DNA from: Opitutales bacterium
Lineage (GTDB): Bacteria; Verrucomicrobiota; Verrucomicrobiia; Opitutales; Oceanipulchritudinaceae
DNA: 37,370 bases
Assembly (NCBI GenBank): GCA_020831525.1
Contig: JAFIGH010000047.1
Span: 1-37,370, forward strand
Reading direction: 5' to 3'
The notes under the pieces are model-generated. The model was given only the letters and a program-made list of their open reading frames with translations, made no database searches and was not told where the DNA came from. How positions within the stretch are numbered: position 1 is the stretch's first letter; each line of letters opens with the position of its first letter. Made by a program: the position numbers and the translations under genes. This document shows, in pieces, positions 21,185 through 29,343 of this stretch.

Positions 21185-24100
21185 TCAATCGAGGTCGGAG
21201 GCAAACTCAAAGAACACAAATGCGCCCCGGCGCGCGGGCGACGTGCCGGGAGCGGGGAGCGTAAGGCGGTCGGCGGGGAGGCGCGCGGACTCCACCAAGT
21301 AGTCGCGCACGGCGTCGAGCCGGGACTGCGCGAGCGTTTGGAGAAAAGCCGCGTCGGGTTCGAAGGCGGCAAGCAAGCGCCGCTCCATTTCCGCCACGCC
21401 GGGCGCGCCCGCGGCCGGACCGGTATCGCCCGGCGGCCTCGGCTCACCGGCGGAGCGCGCGGCGGGTGCCGGCGGCGATTCGCCGGTGTAGAAACCCCGG
21501 CGCCCGGTCTCGCGGACGGAAGCTTCGGAGGTGGTGTAAAAGGCGTCCCTTCGGGCGGGCCGCGCCTCTTCCGCTCCGAGGTAGAATCCGTCCCCGGCAG
21601 CAGCCCTCGGCGAGGCGGCGCGCCCTTCGTCCGGCGGCGGGGCCGCCTCGGCATTCGTTCCCTCGCCTTCCGGAGCGGCGCTTTCGCGCTCGGCGGCATC
21701 TTCCGGCGGGGCCTCCCCGAAGGAGGATTCGTAAAGCCGGCGAAGGCCCTCCGAGCGCGACGGAGCGGCGATTTCGGCAAGGCGCTCGTTGAGCATGGCG
21801 CGGGCCTGCGCCCGGTAATCCGCCTCCGGATCGACCGACGGCACAAGGGCAAGGACGGCCTGCGGCCGCTCGCGGATAAAGTCGGCCACCAGATCGAGGG
21901 TGGAGCGCGCCTGTTCGCTCAGCTCCGCCCCGCCCGCTTCAAAACCTACCCGGCTGGTATCCGCTTCTTCAGCCGCCTCCGCCTGCATCACGTCGAGACC
22001 GGAAATTGCCCCGCCCACAAGCGAGCCCGCGATGCTGAGGGGTGCGGTGAGGGCACGCGTGATGGTGGACCGCAGAATCTGCATGAAAATCTGCGCTGGC
22101 TGGAAGTCGGGATCGTCGAGGCTCCCGCGGATGGGCACGTCCAGCCGAATCAGCCCGTTACGGTCTTCGAGGGCGGCCACCGCCACGCCTACCGGCAGAC
22201 CGCCCGCCCCGCTGCCCGCGGATCCGAAGCGGATGCGTTGCACGCGCAACTGGTTCTCCGCGTTGAGCAGGTTCTCATCCACCCGCACATCGAAGTCGCC
22301 CGAAAACGTCCCTTCCGTGATGGGCCGTCCGATGGCGTCGGCGGCGTATGGGGAAAAGGCCGTCAGCGGGATCTCACTGATGGCCGCGAGGGCACGGGTG
22401 CGCAGCGAGGGATCGGCCGGCGCAAGCGAAGCATCCAATTTGATTTCACCCGCCTCATTGAAGCGCGTCGAAAACGCTAACGTCGTCTCGGTCCCGGGTT
22501 CGAGGGTGATGTCCTCCACGAGGAGCCGGAGTTCGGAGAGCACGAGCGCGGCGCGCGGGCGCACCGAGGCGTCGTGGACCGCAATCCGCCCGTCCTCGAC
22601 AAGAACCCGGCCGACGCGAATATCCGGGAGGGCCGCCACGGCCTCGGCCGCCTCCGCCAACGCCTCCTCCGCCATCGCGGCGGCCTCGTCTTCGTCCGCG
22701 GGCGCGGGCGCCTCCGCCTCCGCTTCCTCTTCAGGAAGTAGTCGCATGAGCGCAAGGCTGCCGTCCTCGAGCCGGTCGATCCGCGCCCGCGGGGAAACCA
22801 TGTGCACCTCGTCGATCTCCGCCGAAAGGGGCTCGGAAACAACGGCGGCCCCCGTGATGGTGAGCGCCTCGAAAGCGGCAAGCGGCTGCGCGTCGCCCGA
22901 CAGGCGGAGAGAAAAGTCGCGCACGGCGGTGTCGGCCCGCACCGTCGCCACCGGGAGTCCCTCGTCGTTCATCCGCACGGCAAGGTCGCCCGCTGTTTCA
23001 AAGCCCGCCGACTCGAGGCGCAGGGGGACGAAAGTCTCCACAACCGGGCCGAATGCCCCGAGGTCGAGGTCGCTCACCTCGAAGGCAAGGTCGGCCGCCA
23101 CCGGATCCGGCACAAGGCTGCCCTCAAGGCGGACACGCCCACTCTCATTCACAAGGAGCGAGAAGAAAAAGTCCGCCGCTTCCCCGGGCGTATTGGTGAC
23201 GTTGCCGAGGCGCAGGGTGATATCGTCGAGGCGGATCGTCGTCGGCCCCGAGGCGGCATCCTCCAGTTCCACCGAGAAGTCCGAAAACTCAAAGGATTGC
23301 AGGACCGCGCGCCAATCTGACTCCGCGAGCGTTTCGAGGTGCTCGAGAACGGCGTTGACGGGCTTGGCGAGATCCTCGCCGTCCGAGCGGACACCGAATT
23401 CGAGCGCCGCCGGCGTCCCTTCGCCCGGGCGTGCCGGAGCCGGAGCGGACGGGTCCGCGGTCGTCGCCTCGGGCAGGAGGTAGCCGAGAAGATCAATCGC
23501 ACCGTCGCTCCCGCGGCGGGCACGTAAAAATCCGTCGCCGATCTCCACCGCCTCGACGCGGGCCTCGTGCGCAAACAGGTCCACCGCAAAGCCGCGGACC
23601 TCGAGGCGGTTTAGTTGGAAAAACGGCTCCGCGCCGTCCTTCGGGCGCAGTTCCACCGAGCGCAGCCCGAAGGCCCCCGCCTCTACCCCGAGGCGGCGAT
23701 CCTCCCCGAGCGGCTGGAAGTAATACCTCAACGAACCGTAGGCGCGCCCGTCGGCCACCTGGAGATTCACCGCATCGTCGTAAAACGGTGCGTAATCCGG
23801 CAAACGCAGACCCTCAAGGTCCGCCTCCCCCACAACACTCAGGGGGTTCAGGAAAAACCGGCCCCGCACGGATATCCGCTCGTCCGCTCCCGTCACCGCG
23901 ACAAAGTCGTATTCATTCGCGTGCGTCGCGTGGGTGCGCAGGTCGTTCAGAACGATGTTGAGCGAAGCCACCGAGTGCTTGAATGGAATCGGCAGGGAAC
24001 GGTCCTCGAAGTCGATCCGCGCGTTCTCAAGAACGAAGCGCTTCAACACCGCCGCCGGAATATCCACCGGCTCGCCCGGTTCGGACGTTTCCTCCGGGGG

Positions 24101-24508
24101 ATCGACCGGCGCGAGCGCCTCCAGCAGATTGATCGAGCCCGCCTCATCAATGACGACCGAAACATAAAGCCCCTCCAACTCAAAGGCCGAGGCGGTCAAC
24201 TCCCCCGAGAACAGCGAAACCACCGGATCGGCGTTGGCGTGGAGCCGGTCGAACCGCAACACCGGGACACCCTCGGCATCGGTCAAGGCGACATCGCGCA
24301 GCGTCACGCTGAAGCTGAGCGGATTCATCCACACCCAGCCGATGCGGACGCCACCCGTGATCGCCCCGCCCGCCACCGGCGGCGCAGCAAACTTCACGGC
24401 GAGAGGAAGAACGACAAAGCCGATCAAGAGATAGAGCAGGAAGAGAGCCCCCGCCATCCGGAGGAGACGGATCTTCCACGGGCGTTTCTGTCGATTTGCA
24501 GCGGACAT
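21185..24508 (-). CDS. DUF748/AsmA-like envelope protein with OmpA-like tail
   Basis: The 1107-aa product starts with a membrane anchor (about 10-37: LLRMAGALFLLYLLIGFVVL). Then comes a large periplasmic part of the DUF748/AsmA-like type (repeated pattern of 'LRDVALTD', 'VVSLFSGELTASAFELEGL' and further blocks near 700-870 such as 'VDVPIRGSLDDPDFQP'). AsmA-like proteins are thought to help lipid transport or outer-membrane homeostasis. The C-terminus has an OmpA-like stretch (ELSEQARSTLDLVADFI...LAQSRLDAVRDYLVESARL) interrupted by a disordered Pro/Ala/Glu-rich insert with three FY-containing units (GDGFYLG, RDAFYTT, RRGFYTG). ATG 24508 has GGAAG 8 bases upstream and is preferred; ATG 24523 and GTG 24529 are in frame. 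It precedes the lipoprotein gene. Confidence 0.8.
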   Translation of the reverse strand: MSAANRQKRPWKIRLLRMAGALFLLYLLIGFVVLPLAVKFAAPPVAGGAITGGVRIGWVWMNPLSFSVTLRDVALTDAEGVPVLRFDRLHANADPVVSLFSGELTASAFELEGLYVSVVIDEAGSINLLEALAPVDPPEETSEPGEPVDIPAAVLKRFVLENARIDFEDRSLPIPFKHSVASLNIVLNDLRTHATHANEYDFVAVTGADERISVRGRFFLNPLSVVGEADLEGLRLPDYAPFYDDAVNLQVADGRAYGSLRYYFQPLGEDRRLGVEAGAFGLRSVELRPKDGAEPFFQLNRLEVRGFAVDLFAHEARVEAVEIGDGFLRARRGSDGAIDLLGYLLPEATTADPSAPAPARPGEGTPAALEFGVRSDGEDLAKPVNAVLEHLETLAESDWRAVLQSFEFSDFSVELEDAASGPTTIRLDDITLRLGNVTNTPGEAADFFFSLLVNESGRVRLEGSLVPDPVAADLAFEVSDLDLGAFGPVVETFVPLRLESAGFETAGDLAVRMNDEGLPVATVRADTAVRDFSLRLSGDAQPLAAFEALTITGAAVVSEPLSAEIDEVHMVSPRARIDRLEDGSLALMRLLPEEEAEAEAPAPADEDEAAAMAEEALAEAAEAVAALPDIRVGRVLVEDGRIAVHDASVRPRAALVLSELRLLVEDITLEPGTETTLAFSTRFNEAGEIKLDASLAPADPSLRTRALAAISEIPLTAFSPYAADAIGRPITEGTFSGDFDVRVDENLLNAENQLRVQRIRFGSAGSGAGGLPVGVAVAALEDRNGLIRLDVPIRGSLDDPDFQPAQIFMQILRSTITRALTAPLSIAGSLVGGAISGLDVMQAEAAEEADTSRVGFEAGGAELSEQARSTLDLVADFIRERPQAVLALVPSVDPEADYRAQARAMLNERLAEIAAPSRSEGLRRLYESSFGEAPPEDAAERESAAPEGEGTNAEAAPPPDEGRAASPRAAAGDGFYLGAEEARPARRDAFYTTSEASVRETGRRGFYTGESPPAPAARSAGEPRPPGDTGPAAGAPGVAEMERRLLAAFEPDAAFLQTLAQSRLDAVRDYLVESARLPADRLTLPAPGTSPARRGAFVFFEFASDLD

Positions 24509-24720
24509 CGAATGGTCTTCCATCACCACGCAACCATAAGAAAAGGCAAGGCAAATCCGGTCCGGCGGCCTAATGCGCGCGCTCCGGAAACAGTCCGCGC
24601 CCGCCCCCCGCGCGGGCCGCCGCTGAGTTCAGGGCCCCGCTCCCCAAAGAAAACGCCTTCGCCCTTGAGTCGCGTCGAAACGACGGCACAGTGACGAACA
24701 GCCTGCCGCATCGGGCGGCA

Positions 24721-24729
24721 TGCTATAGA
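24721..24729 (+). promoter_or_regulatory. Extended -10 promoter element for moxR
   Basis: TGCTATAGA is an extended -10 (TGnTATAGA). Its expected start point, about 7 bases downstream, is near 24736, only a few bases before the moxR ATG at 24739, so the transcript would be leaderless or nearly so. No good -35 is seen, which extended -10 promoters do not need. Confidence 0.45.
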
Positions 24730-24738
24730 CACGCTTAT

Positions 24739-25731
24739 ATGAGTTTACCCACGGAATCGGAAATCCTCGGCACGGTGCAGTCGGCCCGGGAACGCATTTT
24801 TACGGAGATCCGCAAGGTCGTCATCGGCCAGGACGAAGTCATCGACCAGTTGATCACTGGCCTGCTGGCGCGGGGGCACTGCCTCCTCACGGGCGTGCCG
24901 GGGCTGGGCAAGACGCTCCTTGTGAAAACGGTGGCGGACTCGTTCTCGCTCACCTTCAAACGCATCCAGTTCACGCCCGACCTCATGCCGGCCGATATCT
25001 TCGGCACGGAGGTTGTCGAGGAGGACAAGGCTACGGGGCATCGGATCTTCCGTTTCGTGAAGGGGCCGATCTTTGCCAACCTTGTCCTCGCCGACGAGAT
25101 CAACCGCACCCCGCCGAAGACGCAGGCCGCGCTCCTCGAATCGATGGAGGAGCGCCAGGTCACGGCGGGCGGGCAGACCTACCCGCTCGCCCCGCCGTTC
25201 TTCGTCCTCGCCACGCAGAACCCGATCGAGCTGGAGGGCACGTATCCGCTGCCCGAGGCACAGCTCGACCGCTTCCTCCTCAACATCGTGATGGACTACC
25301 TGCCGGAGAAGGACGAGGTGGCCATGGTCGCGGCGACAACCGCGCCCCCCGGCGAGAAACCGCAAGAGGTCTTCTCCCCCGAGGAAGTGCAGGAGTTGCA
25401 GGCGCTGGTGCGCCAGGTGCCCGTCTCGCAGCACGTCGTGGAATACGCCGTGAGGCTCGTGCGGGCGACGCGTCCGGACAACGCGCAGGCCCCGGAGTTT
25501 GTGCGCAAGCAGGTGAAGTGGGGGGCCGGCTCGCGCGCCTCGCAGGCCCTCGTCCTCGCAGGCAAGGCGCGCGCCCTCCTGAACGGCCGCTACACCGTCG
25601 CCGTCGAAGACGTCAAGGCGCTCGCCGCACCCGTCCTGCGCCACCGCGTCATCCCCAATTTCCAAGCCGAAGCCGAGGGCGTGCGCACCGACGACATCGT
25701 GCGCAAACTCTGCGCCGAAGTGCGGGAGTAG
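24739..25731 (+). CDS. MoxR-family AAA+ ATPase
   Basis: MoxR proteins are AAA+ chaperone-like ATPases that act with DUF58 and VWA proteins. The 330-aa product has Walker A GVPGLGKT (52-59), Walker B VLADEINR (116-123), sensor-1 ATQNP (159-162) and the arginine-finger region AQLDRFLL. The C-terminal lid includes the typical WGAGSRASQALV. The start ATG 24739 (MSLPTESEI) is placed where the family begins; upstream in-frame codons to 24691 lack similarity. It is the first gene of the five-gene MoxR/Bat set that runs on to 37008. It is separated from the DUF58 gene by 162 bases that carry REP-like units. Confidence 0.93.
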   Translation: MSLPTESEILGTVQSARERIFTEIRKVVIGQDEVIDQLITGLLARGHCLLTGVPGLGKTLLVKTVADSFSLTFKRIQFTPDLMPADIFGTEVVEEDKATGHRIFRFVKGPIFANLVLADEINRTPPKTQAALLESMEERQVTAGGQTYPLAPPFFVLATQNPIELEGTYPLPEAQLDRFLLNIVMDYLPEKDEVAMVAATTAPPGEKPQEVFSPEEVQELQALVRQVPVSQHVVEYAVRLVRATRPDNAQAPEFVRKQVKWGAGSRASQALVLAGKARALLNGRYTVAVEDVKALAAPVLRHRVIPNFQAEAEGVRTDDIVRKLCAEVRE

Positions 25732-25810
25732 GGGCCGGACGGACATATGGATCGATTTTTCCGAAAATTCACCGCCGCCGGAGACGACGAAACTCGCAGC
25801 CGACGGAAGG

Positions 25811-25882
25811 CGCTCGATAAAACTACACGCCACAGCAGAGACCACCGCACCCCTCAACGTAGGCTGAAGCTTCAGCGAGGCA
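25811..25882. repeat. Inverted pair of REP-like units between moxR and the DUF58 gene
   Basis: 25811-25838 is a diverged inverse unit (CGCTCGATAAAACTACACGC), matching 13876-13901. 25859-25882 is a direct unit with the intact palindrome GCTGAAGCTTCAGC, matching copies at 13695, 13757 and 14151. Head-to-head units of this kind are called BIMEs. It lies inside an operon and may change the relative level of the two transcripts. Confidence 0.75.
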
Positions 25883-25893
25883 TGTAATACCCA

Positions 25894-26805
25894 ATGAGCC
25901 GCACCGCCGCCAAAGACCTCCTCGATCCCGCCGTCCTCATGCGGCTGGACAACTACGCGCTCATGGCAAAGGCTGCCGTGGAGGGTTTTCTCTCGGGCAT
26001 GCACCGGAGTCTCTTCCACGGGTTCGGGACGGAATTTCTGCAATACCGCAACTACGTGCCGGGCGAGGACCTGAAGTATCTTGACTGGAAGGTCTACGCG
26101 CGGCGCGACCGGCTCTACACCAAGGTCTATCAGGAGGAGACGAACATGAATGTCTACCTCCTTGTCGACGCCAGCGCCTCGCACGACTACGCGGGCACAC
26201 GCGCCCCGTGCGACAAGCTGCGCTACGCCTGCATGACGGCGGCCGCCCTCGCTTACCTTGCCTCGCGTCAGGGCGACAACGTGGCGCTCTACGCCTACAA
26301 CGACCATGTGCGCGAGGTCATCGAGCCGGGCCACCGCGCCGGGCATCTGCAGCGCATCTTCCACGCCCTCACCCGCCTGCGCGCGGAGGGCACCGCCGAT
26401 CACGAGCAGGTGCTCAACGCCGTGCTCCACCACATGCGCAACCGCGGCGTAGTCGTCTTTCTCTCCGACATGCTCGAAGCCGAGGAGACTCTCCCGCCCC
26501 TCCTGCGGCAACTGCGCTTTGCCCACTGCGACGCGCTCGGCATGCAAGTGCTCGACCCCGACGAGCTGGACCTCCCGCAGCCGCGCGCCACGCGCTACCT
26601 CGACGCCGAAGCCGAGGGCCGTGAAATCATCACGCACGCCCCCGCCGTGCGCGCGAACTATGCCCGCGAAATGAACGCCTTTCTCGAACGCCTGCGCAGC
26701 GGGCTCGCCTCCGCGCGGGTGGACTACCTGCGCCTGCTCACGAACGACTCGCTGGGGCATTCGCTCGCCCGCTACCTGCACAAACGGGAGGCCCTGCGAT
26801 GCTGA
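25894..26805 (+). CDS. DUF58 domain protein
   Basis: The 303-aa product has the DUF58 signature YVPGEDLKYLDWKVYARRD (54-72) followed by a VWA-like segment NVYLLVDASASHD (86-98). DUF58 proteins are partners of MoxR ATPases in the bat/aerotolerance and related operons; the biochemical role is not settled. No TM segment is visible, so it should be cytoplasmic. The TGA overlaps the start of the next gene (26799) by seven bases, which suggests coupled translation. The start is the first ATG after the REP-like pair. The MIDAS-like DASAS motif lacks the canonical downstream Thr/Asp residues that I can point to with confidence, so metal binding is uncertain. Confidence 0.92.
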   Translation: MSRTAAKDLLDPAVLMRLDNYALMAKAAVEGFLSGMHRSLFHGFGTEFLQYRNYVPGEDLKYLDWKVYARRDRLYTKVYQEETNMNVYLLVDASASHDYAGTRAPCDKLRYACMTAAALAYLASRQGDNVALYAYNDHVREVIEPGHRAGHLQRIFHALTRLRAEGTADHEQVLNAVLHHMRNRGVVVFLSDMLEAEETLPPLLRQLRFAHCDALGMQVLDPDELDLPQPRATRYLDAEAEGREIITHAPAVRANYAREMNAFLERLRSGLASARVDYLRLLTNDSLGHSLARYLHKREALRC

Positions 26806-28769
26806 CCTTCGGGGCCGCCGGGTTTCTCTTCGGGCTGCTCGCGCTCGCCGCGCCCGTCATCGCGCACCTCATGCAGCGCGAGATGGCGCTGCCCGTGCGC
26901 TTTCCCTCCATCCGTTTTATCACGCTGGCGCGCCAGCCGCGCGAGGAGCGCCGCCGCCTGCGCGACCTTCTGCTCCTTGCAATGCGGCTGCTTCTCCTCG
27001 CCGCCATCGTCTTTGCCCTCGCACAGCCGCAGTGGGAGCCCCGTGCCGCCGCCGCCGCGCCCGCCGACGGCCACGAAACCATCATCCTCGTCGATACCTC
27101 CGCCAGCATTGGCGGGTGGGACGGCCTCGCCGAAGCCCGCGAAGCCTTGCGCGATGTCCTCGCCGAACGCGGCGACCGGCGTGTCGGGCTCGTGCTCTTC
27201 GCCCACCGCGTGCTCGAACAGCTGGAGCCCGGCGCGGCACCCGCGGATGTGCGCCGCATCGTCGACGAAGCGCAGGCGGTGCCCGCGCGCGGCCGTCCCG
27301 GCGAGGCCCTGCGCGAAGCCTTCGTGCTCTTCGGCGGCGAAGGCGAACGCGAACTGGTCGTCATTTCCGACTTCAACGAGTCCACATGGCTCACCGAGCT
27401 ACCCGCCGTCCCGGACGGGATCGATGTAACCCCTGTCACCGTGGGCACCGCCGGGCGCGCCGAGGGCAACGCCGGAATCCTTGAGGCGCGGGTCTTCCCA
27501 TACGGCGACGAGGGTTCGCGCACTGTCCTCCGCGTGCGCAATTACGGCGACGAAGCCGTCACCCTCCCCGTCGAAATCGAATCCGCCGGCCGCCGCCTCC
27601 GTCGCGAAGTCACCCTCGACCCCGGACAAACCCGCCCGGTCACCTTCGAAACTCAGCACCGCGAGCGCGCCCCCGCTGTCGCCCGCCTGCCGGACGACCC
27701 CTACCCCGGCGACAACGAGCACCACTTCTGGACCGGTCGCCCGCCCGCCCTGCGCGTCCTCGCCTTTCTCCCGCAGATGGAGGAGCCCGAGCGCGCCGAC
27801 GACTACTTCTTCACGCGTCTCGCCCTCGAAGCCAACGTCGAGGGCGACTGGGTCAACTTCGAACCCGCCTCCTCCAGCCGCGCCTTCTTCTCCGCCGAGG
27901 TCCTCGCCGAAGCCCGCGCCGTCTACCTGCCCGGCACCCTCGCCTACCTCGACCGCGGCCAGCTCGACGCCCTGCGCGCATGGGTCGAAGAAGGCGGGGT
28001 CGTCCTCGCCACGCCGGGCCGCTCGCCCCTTCGCATGTTCCGCGCCCTCGCCAACGCCGGCCTCGGCAACCACCGCTTCGACCAGATGACCGCCCCGCCG
28101 GGCGCGGCCCGCGAAATCGACCACCCCGGCTGGATCAACCCGGAGTCCCGTTTTTCCCGCATCTTCGACGAGGGCGCAAGGCGCGACCTCTTCGGCGTAA
28201 ACCTCCTGCGCTACGCCCGCTTCGAGGCCGATTCGGAAGCCACCGTCATCCTCCGGTCCGAATCCGACAACCCCCTCCTCACGCAGCAGAGCGTGGGGCG
28301 CGGCTCCGTCTACGTCGCCGCCTTCAGCTTCGGCCCCGACTTCACCGACATCCGCGTGCGCCCGACCTTCGTCCCGCTCGTGCGCGAGATCTTCTCCGAA
28401 GCCGCCACCGGCGAAGGCGGCGTGCTCGAACTCGAAACGGGCGCCGCCCCGCCCGCCTCCCTCGCCCGCCGCGGCGTCACCGGCGAACGCCTCGCCCGGC
28501 CCGGCCTCATCGAGGCCGACGGAATCCACGCTTCCGTGAACATCCCGCCCGCTGAGGGGTCTCTTCGTCAGGTGGACCCCGTCCGCCGCCTCGCGCAGGC
28601 CGACACCGTGGCCTACCGCGGCCCGCGCACCGCCGGCGCCATCCGGGAAGCCGCCGAAGGCACCGTCGACCTCTGGCCGTGGATGATCCTCCTCGCCGCC
28701 CTCGCCTTCGCCGCCGAAACCCTCCTCGCGGGCCGACGCGGCGAAGCAGCCACACAGAATGATGAGTGA
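26799..28769 (+). CDS. BatA-like VWA membrane protein
   Basis: The 656-aa product begins with the BatA N-terminal domain: TM helix, then LPVRFPSIRFITLARQPREERRRLRD and a second TM (about 56-75). A von Willebrand factor A domain follows with MIDAS motif DTSAS (Asp99, Ser101, Ser103), residues about 92-210. The middle is beta-rich, and the next part (about 320-540: VLAFLPQMEEPERADDYFFT; AVYLPGTLAYLDRGQLDALR) resembles the class I glutamine amidotransferase-like fold often present after the VWA domain in these proteins. A C-terminal TM helix (LWPWMILLAALAFAAETLLA) closes it. The orientation places the VWA domain in the periplasm. The stop lies 11 bases inside the next gene. Confidence 0.85.
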   Translation: MLTFGAAGFLFGLLALAAPVIAHLMQREMALPVRFPSIRFITLARQPREERRRLRDLLLLAMRLLLLAAIVFALAQPQWEPRAAAAAPADGHETIILVDTSASIGGWDGLAEAREALRDVLAERGDRRVGLVLFAHRVLEQLEPGAAPADVRRIVDEAQAVPARGRPGEALREAFVLFGGEGERELVVISDFNESTWLTELPAVPDGIDVTPVTVGTAGRAEGNAGILEARVFPYGDEGSRTVLRVRNYGDEAVTLPVEIESAGRRLRREVTLDPGQTRPVTFETQHRERAPAVARLPDDPYPGDNEHHFWTGRPPALRVLAFLPQMEEPERADDYFFTRLALEANVEGDWVNFEPASSSRAFFSAEVLAEARAVYLPGTLAYLDRGQLDALRAWVEEGGVVLATPGRSPLRMFRALANAGLGNHRFDQMTAPPGAAREIDHPGWINPESRFSRIFDEGARRDLFGVNLLRYARFEADSEATVILRSESDNPLLTQQSVGRGSVYVAAFSFGPDFTDIRVRPTFVPLVREIFSEAATGEGGVLELETGAAPPASLARRGVTGERLARPGLIEADGIHASVNIPPAEGSLRQVDPVRRLAQADTVAYRGPRTAGAIREAAEGTVDLWPWMILLAALAFAAETLLAGRRGEAATQNDE

Positions 28770-29016
28770 TTTCCGTCAGACCGAATACTTCCGATACACC
28801 CGGAGGCGATCTGACCGTGCAGGCATCAAAGACGAATGGATCGAACGAGTGATACGGAACCCCGAGGCAGAGAGCGTCCAAGCCGACGGCAGGATTCGAC
28901 GATGGGCTCGAATCAAAGAATTTGAAAACCGCGCGTTACGCGTCATTCTATTGGAAGATGGAGAGACGGTTCACAACGCGTTTTTCGACCGTGACTACCA
29001 AAGAAAGCTACAATGA
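28759..29016 (+). CDS. Small toxin-like protein paired with DUF2283
   Basis: The 85-aa product (MMSDFRQTEYFRYTRRRSDR at the start, then RWARIKEFENRALRVILLED and HNAFFDRDY at the end) matches a family of small proteins seen next to DUF2283 genes; the pattern suggests a small RNase-type or BrnT/RelE-like fold, and DUF4258 is one possible label. I did not confirm any catalytic residue. It overlaps the batA stop by 11 bases and overlaps the DUF2283 gene by four (ATGA, 29013-29016). Its codon use is less GC-rich than that of the operon, suggesting recent arrival. Two ATGs (28759, 28762) fit the start. A toxin role is inference from pairing. Confidence 0.65.
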   Translation: MMSDFRQTEYFRYTRRRSDRAGIKDEWIERVIRNPEAESVQADGRIRRWARIKEFENRALRVILLEDGETVHNAFFDRDYQRKLQ

Positions 29017-29228
29017 AAATCAGGTATTTTGAAGATACGGATACGGCACTCCTTGAGCTGGGCACAGGAAATCCAGTTGAGACGAAGGAACTATCCGAAG
29101 ACATCTATCTCGATCTCGATGCTTCCGGCAACGTCGTTTCCCTGACACTGGAACACGCCAGCAAACATGGCGATCTTTCGGAGTTCAGTTTCATCAGGAC
29201 ACCGCAAACAACGAAATTGAAGGCCTGA
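29013..29228 (+). CDS. DUF2283 domain protein (candidate antitoxin)
   Basis: The 71-aa product reads MKIRYFEDTDTALLELGTGN and then DIYLDLDASGNVVSLTLEHA, a typical DUF2283 protein. Such proteins are commonly found beside small partner genes, and several are suspected to be antitoxins; the function is not proved. It shares codon use and an ATGA overlap with the upstream gene, so the two travel as one module. It is 115 bases before the DUF4175-like gene. Confidence 0.75.
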   Translation: MKIRYFEDTDTALLELGTGNPVETKELSEDIYLDLDASGNVVSLTLEHASKHGDLSEFSFIRTPQTTKLKA

Positions 29229-29343
29229 CAAAAGACGAACTCTCCTACCGCTTTCGAGAACCGGAATGGTGCCGTTTGCGGAATAACGGACCCCTTGCGT
29301 TCCCGGCTTTTCCGAGTGCCACAGCCAACTTGCGCCACCCCTC

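Noticed and set aside
21338-24694. Plus-strand open frames opposite the DUF748-like gene
   Set aside because: Arg/Pro/Ser-rich products typical of antisense frames in GC-rich DNA; the minus-strand gene has a signal anchor and family patterns.
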